Of a stretch of DNA of 64,000 bases, positions 10,652 to 21,154 are shown in pieces; the first letter of the stretch is position 1, and every line of letters begins with the position of its first letter. Location: assembly GCA_963971575.1 (NCBI GenBank), contig OZ020612.1, positions 34,699,916-34,763,915 on the forward strand, in the 5' to 3' direction. The DNA is from Liopterus haemorrhoidalis. Taxonomy: Eukaryota > Arthropoda > Insecta > Coleoptera > Dytiscidae. Made by a program: the position numbers and the translations under genes. A model generated the notes under the pieces. It saw only the letters and a program-made list of their open reading frames with translations. It had not been told where the DNA came from and did not search any database.

Positions 10652-10704
10652 AGAGAATAACATCACCGAGCAATCAAAGACATTGCTCGGTGATGTTATT
10701 CTCT
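10652..10704. repeat. Perfect 23-bp inverted repeat with 7-base loop
   Basis: Arms 10652-10674 and 10682-10704 are exact reverse complements, with CAAAGAC as the loop. It would fold into a very stable hairpin as RNA or cruciform DNA. It lies in an AT-rich intergenic region and no gene context suggests a role. Confidence 0.9.
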
Positions 10705-11743
10705 ATTGTGTATCAAAGACATACACATACGTACAGTATTTACTTAAATGTACGAATGTTGTGTGAGTGCCAAGTACGCCGTATGTCGCATTACTGTAGA
10801 CGGGTTCGGGAAGCAAGTTCGGAATGTTCCGAGTCACTCTGTTTAACTCTAGACTGCTCGAGGAAAAAATTTGTATAGAATGTCAAAAAAATAATAATCA
10901 CATATTTCTTATCACTAATTTTTTATTAGTGATCAAAAATTAGGGCTAAAATTTGATTTAAAGGAACATCCTCTTAATAACAAGAGCATAGCTGCGTAGA
11001 ATAGTGTTTTACCTTGAATTTAGTGAGCTTTTCGTTACGTCACCATTATTTTTGAACAGCCTGTATAATACTAATTAATATGCACTGTTTGTTTAATTAT
11101 AATGCATTGTTAATTGTTAGCTTATTATGTATTTCAATAAAAATTAATTTCTTAAACATATTTTTATATGGTATTTTCATCGTTCAGTGTTTTTTCAAAA
11201 CTATCTAGTTGTATCTAGATACAAAAATTTTGGCATGTATCTGTATCTAGATATTTTTTTAAATGTATCTATTACAACACTGCTTATATTAAATATTTAT
11301 ACGTATTATATGCACGTAATGGTAAATTAGTTTGACGTTATTGTCTTTATAAAAAATCCGAGTATCTATAATATAATACCCCAACCTGTGTCCCTGGCTG
11401 TCTGGGTGCGTGGAAATCTAAAACAATTGAAGCGAGGTTCTTATTATATAGTAGTATTAATTTATGTATTGGACAGTAGTGTGCTGTGAATTTTAGTTTT
11501 CAGTGTTGACAATAAATTAGTAAAAATGACAGTTGTGTTTTTCATTAAAAAATCACTTCACAATTATTAATTTAGTTGTGAAATACACGGGTCGGTTTTT
11601 TTACGAAACAAAACACAGAAAAACGTTATCCTTCCGTGATATTCGACATTTTTGATTAAAATTATTATTAGCAGAAAAATAATTATTTTAAAAAATATTT
11701 GGTTTGATGAAAGTAAGTAAGAAAAAAGTGACTTTTTTTTTCT
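10705..11743. other. Intergenic AT-rich sequence
   Basis: No coding region recognised. There is a short open frame at 10690-10878 without features, and scattered A/T runs. Confidence 0.5.
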
Positions 11744-12119
11744 TTATTATTATTTTTTCAATGCTTTATTATTTTTTTCTTTCTACGATTTCTAATTATT
11801 TAAATAGTGATTATTTTATCTGTCTATTAGTTTTTGGCTTTCTTGCTTCTTTTTTATAATAAATTAATATATTTCACTAAAAATAGTAGCAGCAAGATTC
11901 CGACATGTAACGTAACTTACCGAAGTTTACCGAATTATTATTTTTTCAATGCTTTATTATTTTTTTATTTCTACGAGTTCTAATTATTTAAATAGTGATT
12001 CTTTTATCTGTCTATTAGTTTTTGGCGTTCTTGCTTCTTTTTTATAATAAATTAATATGTTTCACTAAAAATAGTAGCAGCAAGATTCCGACATGTAACG
12101 TAACTTACCGAAATTTAAT
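11744..12119 (+). repeat. Tandem duplication, 188-bp unit, two copies
   Basis: Copies at about 11744-11931 and 11932-12119 are more than 95% identical; both contain AGTAGCAGCAAGATTCCGAC and GTAACGTAACTTACCGAA. The similarity suggests a recent local duplication. No coding content. Confidence 0.85.
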
Positions 12120-13608
12120 TACTCTTACATATGCCGAAGTACTTATTTCAGGATTTTGTCCTAATCAACCCCTAAAGGAGTGAATCTACTATTGGGGTCA
12201 ATTATACATCCCGTCGTATTTCCTGTGTTTGTTGGGTTATAAAATTACTTTTTGGCACATAAGTGTACTTTTAAAATATCTATATAAAGAAAAAATGTTG
12301 AGAACCACCGGTCTACAATGAGGGTTAAAGACGTAGCGGGGGGGGGCATTGGGGAGATCACACATGTTATTATTAATACATTAATGATTATTAACATAAT
12401 TTTTTGATGATAAAAAAAAACTATTATTTCTACAAAATTATCTGTAAAATTAGAATTGGTAATAAATATTAATCACTTTTCACATACAAGGGCTTATTTT
12501 AAAGATAAAATTACAATATAGAGTGGTCAAGTGTTAACATTTGTAATTTTTATTCATCTACTGAGTAAGTCATGTGAAATTGAAAAAAGTATAGCACTGT
12601 AAAATTGAAAATTAAAAATAAATCAAAATACAAATTTTAACTTAATAAATTAAATTATTTAATTTATTTACTTTATTTTTTATTAAAATTTATTTACTTA
12701 TTTACTTATTAAAATTTTGATATTTTCTTTCATATCTTGAAATTAAAAAAAAATCAAATTGATTCGAATATATTTAGTCTATATTTTATGATTCCCAAAA
12801 ATATAGGTTGATTTATAAATATTATGCACTTTTCCCTCTCCCTGTAAGCTACTTCGACTTTGGTCACTCCCCCAATGACGTAATAAGACTTCTCGCCACC
12901 GCACCCCGCGTGCAACGATGGACTTTGGAGGTGGCTACATTCGCCTCTTAACTTAAAATTTTAAGATGCCATATCATAGGCTCTAAACCTGGTTTCACTC
13001 TGTCATCACATTAAATTACGAGAAAATATATATAGTTCTTGTTTTTTGAATGTCAGATAAATAAACCCATAGAAAAAAAGCATATCAGACAGACAGAGAG
13101 ATTTTTTTTGTGAATTTTGTCTTACATTCACTTAACGTGTAGAAACACGGAACATGTAGAAACGAAAAATGGGTACCAAGAAAAAGTTTGTGAAGTGTGA
13201 ATTTTCACACGTTTCAGGGTTTCGCAGGTATTTAGTGAATGAGGATTATTTGGGAAGCCAAAACAAATTTTATATTAAAATATTCTTTTATTAATTTTAA
13301 TTCGAATGCCTAATACCATTATTTGGGTTCCTAAATACTTGCAGTATTTTTTTTATATACCAAGGTTCATTAATATTTTGAAAATTGCGCCTACGGCTTC
13401 CATTGGTTGTTTAAGTCATAAACTCCGCCCCTCTGATTTCGTATACATTCAAACATAGAATTAAATTATAATTTCAACACTTCCCACTGGTTATTAAATT
13501 TACGCTTTTAAAAATTAAATGCAACATTTGCCAAAATATAACTAGAATTTTGACAAAATAATTTAAACAAAATAAAAATGCAAAAAAAAAACAGAAAAAA
13601 TGAAAATT
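12120..13608. other. Intergenic, possible decayed MITE pieces
   Basis: There is a G-run near 12338-12346 and GC-richer patches near 12300-12350 and 12870-12945 that look like the subterminal parts of a decayed hAT-type MITE, but I could not define ends. No gene is seen. Confidence 0.4.
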
Positions 13609-13676
13609 GACGGGAGTTGAACAGTAGTTTGCAACTTACGAAGCGAGAACGTTACCACTGAACTACGAACGTTCAC
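13609..13676 (-). repeat. tRNA-like sequence, degenerate
   Basis: Read on the minus strand it has an A-box-like TAGTTCAGTGGTA, an anticodon-arm-like CTTCGTAAG and a B-box-like GTTCAACTCC in tRNA spacing. Acceptor arms do not pair well, so it is more likely a tRNA pseudogene or a SINE head than a working tRNA gene. Confidence 0.45.
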
Positions 13677-14059
13677 TCCTTTACTGTGTTAAATAGCGGA
13701 TTAAATATTTTACATATTTTAGTCAAAAACACAAAAAATGCGTTATTTTCCGAAAACATAATCTGATCAAAAATTCCTGTTGTACTATTCCGGTTCACAA
13801 CAATGTACATTACTTAGAATTTTTTCAGATTTTTAGTTTAAACCATCTGGGCTACAGGGTACAAAATTTTGCACAATTTTCGCAAAAATCGCGTCAAAAT
13901 TATTTATTTTGCAAAAATTTAATTTTGATCGTTAATTCATATACCAAGGGCTTCCATTTGACCATACACAGAATTGTAAAAAAAATATTTTTTTTTTCGA
14001 TGAGCATATAGTTGTTTATATTTTTAGGGGAATATGTTTTTTAGATGTTTTAGTATTTT

Positions 14060-14215
14060 TCCTATGTGCGGGTCAAAGAGTTATACATGTGTAAGCATGT
14101 CAAATTTCAACTCTCTAGGTTTAGCCGTTTGGCTACAATTTTTACCGAACAGATAGACAGACAGACGACAAAATGACGGTATAAGGGTTTTTTGGTCATA
14201 CCCACAAATCCCTAC
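14060..14215. repeat. Interspersed repeat fragment shared with intron 3
   Basis: The segment containing CCGAACAGATAGACAGACAG has a reverse-complement relative at 24966-25050 (GTCTGTCTGTTCGGTAGAAA) and a weaker one near 59395-59440. It behaves as an old dispersed repeat of unknown class. Confidence 0.5.
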
Positions 14216-14228
14216 AAAACCCCTTTCA

Positions 14229-14300
14229 CAGATTAGTTCACTGACTGTAGTTTCGGCTCACCGTAAATTTGAGAATTGCGAGAGCCGAAACTGAACTCAG
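14229..14300. repeat. Short inverted repeat
   Basis: TAGTTTCGGCTC and GAGCCGAAACTGAACT face each other with about 25 bases between, followed by an A-run of about 17. It may be a remnant of a small TIR element. Confidence 0.45.
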
Positions 14301-14467
14301 TTAAAAAAAAAAAAAAAAACAGTGAGATATAACAAAAAGGTCTAATTAAACAACCTTTTACAAATATTATTTTTTTCTCGTTTATGATCCACCTGACACG
14401 CATACTTCTTTTTGGTGTATAGAGTTTCGTTTATCGGTGATTCTAAGGATCTTGCTTAATTTTACTT

Positions 14468-14770
14468 ATCACAAGCAAACCTGTGGCTGCCAGCACTAAA
14501 TCGTTTGTGATTGCCGTTGACCGCTCGCAAGTAGATAATAATTAAATTGTTAAAATAATTTGTGTAAAAAATATTTAGACAAATTACGGGCTCTGCTTAG
14601 CCGTTCGCAACCGGCTATAAGCTGTACGGGCATTTCTGTGTGCGCTAAAAAATGGACGTAATCCTGTCTATATTACTCCTACATGTACACAGATTGAAAA
14701 TGTGTTCACAAAACTTGAAATCAAGAGGCCTAGACTCATCTCGGGCTGTCGCGTCATTGATTATGATGAC
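14468..14770 (+). repeat. Unclassified repeat family, copy 1 of 3
   Basis: Related copies occur at 34143-34310 and 37277-37540, all on the + strand. Shared words include ACACAGATTGAAAAT and TTAGCCGTTCGCAACCGGCT. Copies diverge substantially but keep order. There are no terminal inverted repeats, poly(A) tail or tRNA boxes that I can see. Confidence 0.65.
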
Positions 14771-15562
14771 TTCTCTTTATTTTTCATATGAGAAATATAA
14801 TTGTAAATATTACCTTTTATTATCACGACAGTAATAGTTTACTGAGTTTATACAGCAATAATTGTCCTTAATAACAAAATACGTAAATAATATGCCAATA
14901 TAATTAAAACCAAGATACAATTTGTAAAAATATATTTTAATGCGCTGTACAACCTAGTGGCTGTGCTTTTCATGTCAGGTGTGCGACAGTATTGACTAAT
15001 ATTTCTTCATTTTATTGAGTAACAAAATTATTTAATTTGAAGTGTAATCATTTTCAAAAACGCGTGAAAAAAACAGCACAGGAGGATCCCCCGAATATAT
15101 TTTATGTATAAAATAATAATCGGAATATATTAAATGTAATTACTAACTTATGATCAAAAAGTTTTTCAGTCTCAGATGGCTACGTATTATAAATTGCAGA
15201 TCTTCTTTTGTTAATTGAGTATTCATGATGCACGTATCATTTGTCGAAAAAAACGAGATTTTCTTATATAAAACATAGCCGCCCGAAGCAAGGACATTTT
15301 GATCCACATGTTATATTGCAAATACGTATATGAATTATCAACAAGTGCTTTGTCACATATAATATTAATATTATTTATTTAAAATGCACTCGTAAGTGTA
15401 AACATACTCCCGAGCAGTAGGACTGAATGAGTCGGTTTGAATGTTTTCAACTTTACAAATCATATTATACACTATGATAAAATTGGCAACGTCGATTGAA
15501 CAACACTTTTTTATACAGGTGATACTGAAAAAGCGGTTCCATATACTATATATTATTCCATA

Positions 15563-15594
<32 letters not shown>
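15563..15594. repeat. (TA)n microsatellite
   Basis: About 15 TA units, adjoining the inverted/tandem repeat region that follows. Confidence 0.85.
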
Positions 15595-15598
<4 letters not shown>

Positions 15599-16340
15599 GG
15601 TTTGATGTACTTAACATTTAAGTGGGAATTAGAATAAATAAAAAAATGGTATTTTAAGAGTTATATTAAGTAAAATTTGGTGCTCTTTTGACTATATATT
15701 CCAGGCACTAATTAAATTCTGAACCAATAGAAAATGTTTATGTACACGTGCATTCGAAGATAATATTCTAATAAAATTTTACGATCGGCGAGAATCTCAA
15801 AGCATCAAATATTATGAAGATTATGTATTTGAAAATTTAGTCACATTAGAGCCACGGTAGGTATATTCAAAAATTTTAATTTTTATTATGTTTATCTAGA
15901 TTATTTTGCCCGTTTTATATCAACGAGATACATACAATAACTATGTACAAAAAATACTATCATACATAAAAAAAACTAGGAAAATCAAATAGTCAAACAA
16001 AAAATAACTGATTTTCTCGTAGTTGACTCATATTAATTAAAATTAGTTACAAAGTATTTACTTCTAAAATTAAATACATTTTTTATTTATTTATTCAAAA
16101 GAACACTTAAATTTACTTAAGCCAACCCTTAAAATATTTTTTTTATTTATATATGTAGTTAAAAGAGCACTAAATTTTACTTAATCTAACCCTTAAAATA
16201 CAATTTCTTTTTAATCAAATGAACACGAAAATTTACTTAAGCCAATCCTTAAAATACAATTTTTTTATTTATTCTTATTCCCACCAAAATGTACTTAATC
16301 AAACCATTAAAATATTTTTCTTCAAAAGAATACGCAATTT
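15595..16340. repeat. Inverted and tandem degenerate repeats
   Basis: The block 15595-15705 is the reverse complement of about 16145-16315 (for example TTTAAGTGGGAATTAGAATA against TATTCTTATTCCCACC). Within the right side a unit of roughly 65-70 bases with CTTAAGCCAACCCTTAAAAT recurs three to four times. It may be a foldback-like or MITE remnant. Confidence 0.6.
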
Positions 16341-16399
16341 GCTTCATGCCAACTTGTAAAATAATTATTTTTTATTTTAAACAAAAGAAGACTCTAGCT

Positions 16400-16503
16400 C
16401 TTATAGTTGTCAAAAGCCCCAATTGTGTACGGCCCGAATTGTCCATCGCCCCAGTTGTTAATGGCCCCAGTTGTGAAAAGCCCCAATTGTGAACGGCCCG
16501 AAT
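16400..16503 (+). repeat. Degenerate minisatellite, about 21-bp unit
   Basis: GCCCCAGTTGT and GCCCCAATTGT recur with intervening ACGGCCCGAATTGT-like words in about five units. The array continues after the hAT-type element at 20254-20283, so the element inserted into it. Confidence 0.75.
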
Positions 16504-16893
16504 CAGTGGCGGATCTAGCTTTTTGGGGGCCCAGGGCTGAAAAATACCAAGGGGCCTGTTGAGATTTGTGCAACTGCAGAAAATCTTGCTATGGATATTC
16601 TTAAAGTCACTGGATTATACAAAGTACCGCAAGCCTTTGAAGAAGCCGACAGACCCCAGGGTTTGATTGGCAACATTGCTTCCCCTATTAAGCAAACTAA
16701 AGCAGCAATATTTACGTTCTTAAGTTTACGTCTGCGCTGTCACATCTCCCTCTCTCGCTCTCATTTAATAACCTTCTTTGTCAGCGGTTTGAATATTTAA
16801 GGTTAAGTTTAATTTAAATTTATATATTATATCCATTTTATTTAATAAAAATTAAAAAAAAAATAATTGAAATTGTACCACAATTTTGTTATA

Positions 16894-17300
16894 CAGTCTA
16901 TTCCAAACGGTTAAGCGGAACTAAATGGGAATTTAGTACTTTTAGGTTGTCACGAGAAGGGACCTTGCTTGGGTTATTTCATTTTTCACGTTGGGATGTC
17001 AAAATTTAAAATTCCAACAATGAAACCATGGAAACGAATGACATATGTCAAAATTAAATATTTTTTTTAGATATTTTAATGACAAAAAAATAAATAAATA
17101 GGAAATTTGTATTAAGAATGACACAAAAAATCAAAATATAAAGAAAATGACATTTTAAAATGATATTAACCTTAACCAAAAAATGTTTGTTGCAAGTATG
17201 ATTTACAAAGCTTAAACAAAACGGCTGAAAAGCATGATTTAAACGATGAAAGTAACTAGATTGCAAAATCTAGTTCCGCTTAACCGTGTGGAACAGACTG
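16894..17300. mobile_element. mariner-type MITE, copy 1
   Basis: Terminal inverted repeats of about 30 bp start CAGTCTATTCCAAACGGTTA; TA lies at each end (16892-16893 and 17301-17302), the Tc1/mariner target site. The last 104 bp (17197-17300) are duplicated in tandem at 17301-17403. A second, reverse-oriented copy lies at 51283-51702. Confidence 0.85.
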
Positions 17301-17731
17301 TATGATTTACAAAGCTTAAACAAAACGGCCGAAAGGCACGATTTAAACGATGAAAGTAACTAGATTGCAAAATCTAGTTCCGCTTAACCGTTTGGAACAG
17401 ACTTTAGTGCATCTTTGATTAAAAAAATCGTGATTACAATGTTTAAACTAAAAACTAGTTTCTTATTTTTGTAATGTTGGAATCATTGAACATCATTTGT
17501 GTTGGCGACATTTTTAACCCCTGCATGGCCGCCGTTGCGATACTTTGTATAATCCAGTGACTTTAGATATTCTCAGTGCATTGCTATGGATATAGTAATT
17601 AATACAGTAGTTGTTGTTTTTTTTTATATATGAAATATGTGAACTGTCAAATATGTAATGTGTCTTTATTTTATATTGTATTTTCTAAGATTGATAAATA
17701 ATAATATATTTGTATCAAAATATTGAACAAT

Positions 17732-19870
17732 AGTCCAGTAACCTAGTACATCATAAGTTGCATCGAGTGGGGGTAGTTAGTTTCGTTTTTTTTTTTCTTG
17801 TATGGGTTGTGCCTGAGATGCAAAATCCAAGTTTTCGACCTCGGCAGCCTTCCGGAACACTTTTGAATTTCGCAAAAACTGCTAAATTTTCGCAGTCTTT
17901 TCGGTTTCTGCCCATTTTGACCATAAAGGAGGACGTTTTCGACAAACACTATTGTATGCATTTTTAAACTAGATTAAATTTTCTACAATTTGAGATCAAA
18001 ATGGGCTCGGTAGTTTTAATAGTTTTCGAGATACAGCTTTTCAAAGTTTGAAAAAACCTCCAAACTTGAAAATTGTATGCTATATCAGGGCTTCTTAAAC
18101 TGTGCGGGACCCACAGTTTCGCGATCCCCCGTGGGGTCCCGACCCCACGAGGCTCCTCAAGGGCTACTCATCGCGAGGCTACTGAAGGGGGGTCGCAAAG
18201 ATCTGCTACTTTTGGGTAGTAATAAATAAATTTTTAGAATCTACAAGGTAGATTCTACAATGTCGCAATATTACACCTACATCTATGGTCAATATTAATT
18301 TCATTACATGGTGGGTCGTTTAAAATTTCCTAGGCTTGAAGGGGGTCGCTATATGAAAAAGTTTAAGAAGCCCTGTGCTATATCATGCTCATGGACACTG
18401 TTTATTTTTAGAAGTGAAAACTACTCCTTATTGTCAAAAATTATAAAATAACATTGCAAAACCTTATATTGCTGCCGAAAATACTGGTTATGTAGATTAT
18501 TACGCTCCGAACCGTGTTATTCGAATGTTTCGAAAAAAAAAAATTATTGGTTTTTTAAACATAGCTCCTTCATTTTTAGTGATAGAAAGTTTTTTCAAAA
18601 ACGATTTTGTAGGGCTTTTCAAGAGCTATAAGATTGTGTAAATTAAATTCCTTAAGATCCCTTAGTTTTTAAATGGGGTGAGTTTGAAGGGCTCGAATAA
18701 GGTGGTGTTCGCTTGTAAATAGAGGTTTTAAACGGCTATATCTCGCCAAATATTCACTGTACAGAAAATATATGCACAAGGAAATTTAATTCATTAAAAA
18801 AGCTACAATTTAGTGCTCTATCATTTTTTTCGTATCTCCAGTTATTTCGGAGATATTTTGAAGAAAAGGGTGAAAAATACGAAATCGCAAAAAATCGTTT
18901 TTTCTTTAAACTCCAATTTTTCTAAAATTAGGCATTTTAAATTGGTCAAACTTCTTGGGTGTACTGAAAATACATATATGAAGAGAACCACAGAAGGGTG
19001 AGGGTCAATTTTAATTAGGGGGGTAATTTTTATACTAGAGACTTTTTTTTGTTTGAAAGGTCTAATCAAATACTTTAAAAAAGATTCAATGAGTTTTCTT
19101 CGAAAAATGCAAATTTTTCCTGTTATTTGACTTTGAATCTTTCAAATTATGCATTTGGCGAAAAAAAGTTAACCATTAACATGCCGTATCTCGGTTCGTA
19201 TTGGTCGTAGAAAAATAATAGAAAAAAGGATTTTGTTTGTTTTTTTAAAAGCTACAATTTTGCTTTCTACAGTTTTTTTGATAAAATGCATATTTTTCGA
19301 GTTATTCGCAAAAAACTTTTTAAAAACATCGATTTTTTCGTCGAAAAACTGTTACACTCGTATTGTAGTTGAAAGTTACCATTATTTATAATAATTAATT
19401 CTTACCCACATGCTATAGATACCATTACTTCTATTTATTAATGTTTACTTCACTGACTTATGTTAGACAGGTTGTTGAAGATATAAAGGCAATTGTATAT
19501 GATGAAACATGAAAATTAGCATAAAATTTTCAAGTTTGGAGATTTTTTCAAATTTTGAAAAGCTGTATCTCAGAAACTATTGAAGCTACTGAACCCATTC
19601 TGGTCTTAAATTGTAGCAAATTTAATCTAGTTTAATGCATTGAATAATGTTTGTCAAAAACGTGTTCCTTTATGGTCATAATGGTAAGAAAGCGAAAAAA
19701 GTTCGAAAATTTAGTAGTTTTTGAGAAATTCAAAAGTGTTCCGGAGGGCTGCCGAGGTCGAAAACTTGGATTTTGCATCTCAGGCATATCCCATACAAGA
19801 AAAAAAGACGGAACTAACTACCCCCACTTGATGCAACTTTTGCCCCATAATCATGACAAGGTTACTGGAC
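17732..19870. repeat. Inverted repeat with 354-bp arms
   Basis: Arm 17732-18085 is the reverse complement, at roughly 80-85%, of 19517-19870. Both arms encode a similar short frame with KSVPEGCRGRKLGFCISG in the inward and outward orientation, which explains the look-alike ORFs at 17751-17945 (minus) and 19651-19935 (plus). The spacer is AT-rich with no gene. The arms may be the long termini of an older element. Confidence 0.75.
18086..18375. mobile_element. hAT MITE, 290 bp
   Basis: Perfect 15-bp inverted ends CAGGGCTTCTTAAAC and GTTTAAGAAGCCCTG are flanked by the 8-bp duplication TGCTATAT (18078-18085 and 18376-18383). It interrupts the left arm of the larger inverted repeat and so is younger than that structure. 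Confidence 0.93.
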
Positions 19871-20283
19871 TACAAGAACTTCCCCATAATCTAACAGGGC
19901 CCTACACATGTTTCAATAAAAAAAAATTTAAATAAAAGACAGTATTAAAGGTTAATTATTATTTATTACATTTTTATTAATGTTGGATATTATTTTTTTA
20001 TTAGCTGGCGCTTCACTTATGTTGATTTTTAATAAATATTAGTAAAAATTTATTTGTGTTCTTAATTTTTTTGTATTGTTTTGTAAAGTAATATTTTTGT
20101 TTTGATCTTTTCTCTTATAAGCCGTGCTTATAAATATATAGGTATAGATAGAATATAATAGGTATATGTCCGAGAGGTTGGGGGCCCCTTGCGGATCAGG
20201 GGCTCAGGGCTTAAGCCCTATTAGCCCGTATGTAGATTGTAGATCCGCCACTAGCCCGAATTGTCTTACGGCCCCAGTTGTCT

Positions 20284-21097
20284 GGTTACCATAATTTACA
20301 CATGTCGATTCTTATGCATTGATCTATACAAATCTATCTTGTGGGTTGCCAATAAATCAGGCGTCCAATGGTAGGTACATAATATGTCAGAAACAATAAT
20401 TTAGTGATATTTCTTAGTATAAAAAACTAAAATAATTTCATTTGCGACAAAAATTTTTAGGATAACATATTATAGTTTTGACCAGGTAAATAAATACGGG
20501 ATACAGAATAGAGTTTGGAATAATTAATATAATCAAATGATTTGATAAAAGAATTAAAATTTTTGAGGAAATTGTGTAAATGATGACATTATTTAAATAT
20601 TACAAGGAGAAAGTATTATTGATTCTATTTATGTACATCACTTTCTCATTTTGGATATTCCAATTTCTTGGAAAAGAAAGTAAACAAATTTAATTTCGAT
20701 TTTCACATTTTGGTATTATACTCTTAACATTGTTCAGATTTGTTATCGACAAAATATAATAAGCTATTGATTTGAAAGGTTAAATAAGTGTAAAATTAAC
20801 AATACAACACAGGTACAATATTTAATCAACATCTTAATTTACTGTTGTTTATTGTTTGACATTTAGATAATTTGCTAAGGAAAATTTTATATTAGTTTTA
20901 GATATATGGTGTAGATGGCAGCAGCTACCTAGGCGTTTTCATTCAGTGAGGATTTCATCTGATTCAGTGGGCTTTGGTATTTTGGTTGTCAAGGCCTTGG
21001 TTTCCTTGGCTGTCGGTGAATTTAGGATTTCGATTAGCTAATTCTTTTAAATTAATGTTTATATTGTGATTTAGTTAGGAGTAATTAAGATCCCACG
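20284..21097 (+). promoter_or_regulatory. ERP44 upstream region and probable 5' UTR
   Basis: The stretch between the hAT-type element and the ERP44 start codon has no other gene. The last 180 bases are less AT-rich than the rest and probably contain the transcription start. I see no convincing TATA box. The ATG at 21098 follows CCCACG. Confidence 0.4.
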
Positions 21098-21154
21098 ATG
21101 GATATTTTAAAAAATGCAATTAGTATTAGAACAACCCTCTTTACGTATTTTATG
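21098..21154 (+). CDS. ERP44: ERP44 exon 1 (signal peptide start)
   Basis: Encodes residues 1-19, beginning MDILKNAISIRTTLFTYF, the basic and hydrophobic parts of the signal peptide. It ends at a consensus donor GTAAGT in phase 0. Confidence 0.85.

Larger units (their letters stand above)
16504..20253. mobile_element. hAT-type element, 3750 bp, non-autonomous, with nested insertions
   Basis: The ends are (C/T)AGTGGCGGATCTA and its complement, and the 8-bp duplication GCCCGAAT flanks the element (16496-16503 and 20254-20261). No transposase is recognisable; an open frame at 16591-16800 has no features. Inside are a mariner-type MITE, a 290-bp hAT MITE with its own 8-bp duplication, and an inverted repeat with 354-bp arms. 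Short inverted similarity also links 16590-16640 with 17535-17580. GC-rich subterminal stretches (GGGGGCCCAGGGC) are typical of this MITE type. Confidence 0.85.

Noticed and set aside
16591..16800. Open frame near the left end of the hAT-type element as a transposase
   Set aside because: No hAT domain or catalytic motif is visible and the frame is short; part of it recurs inverted at 17535-17580.
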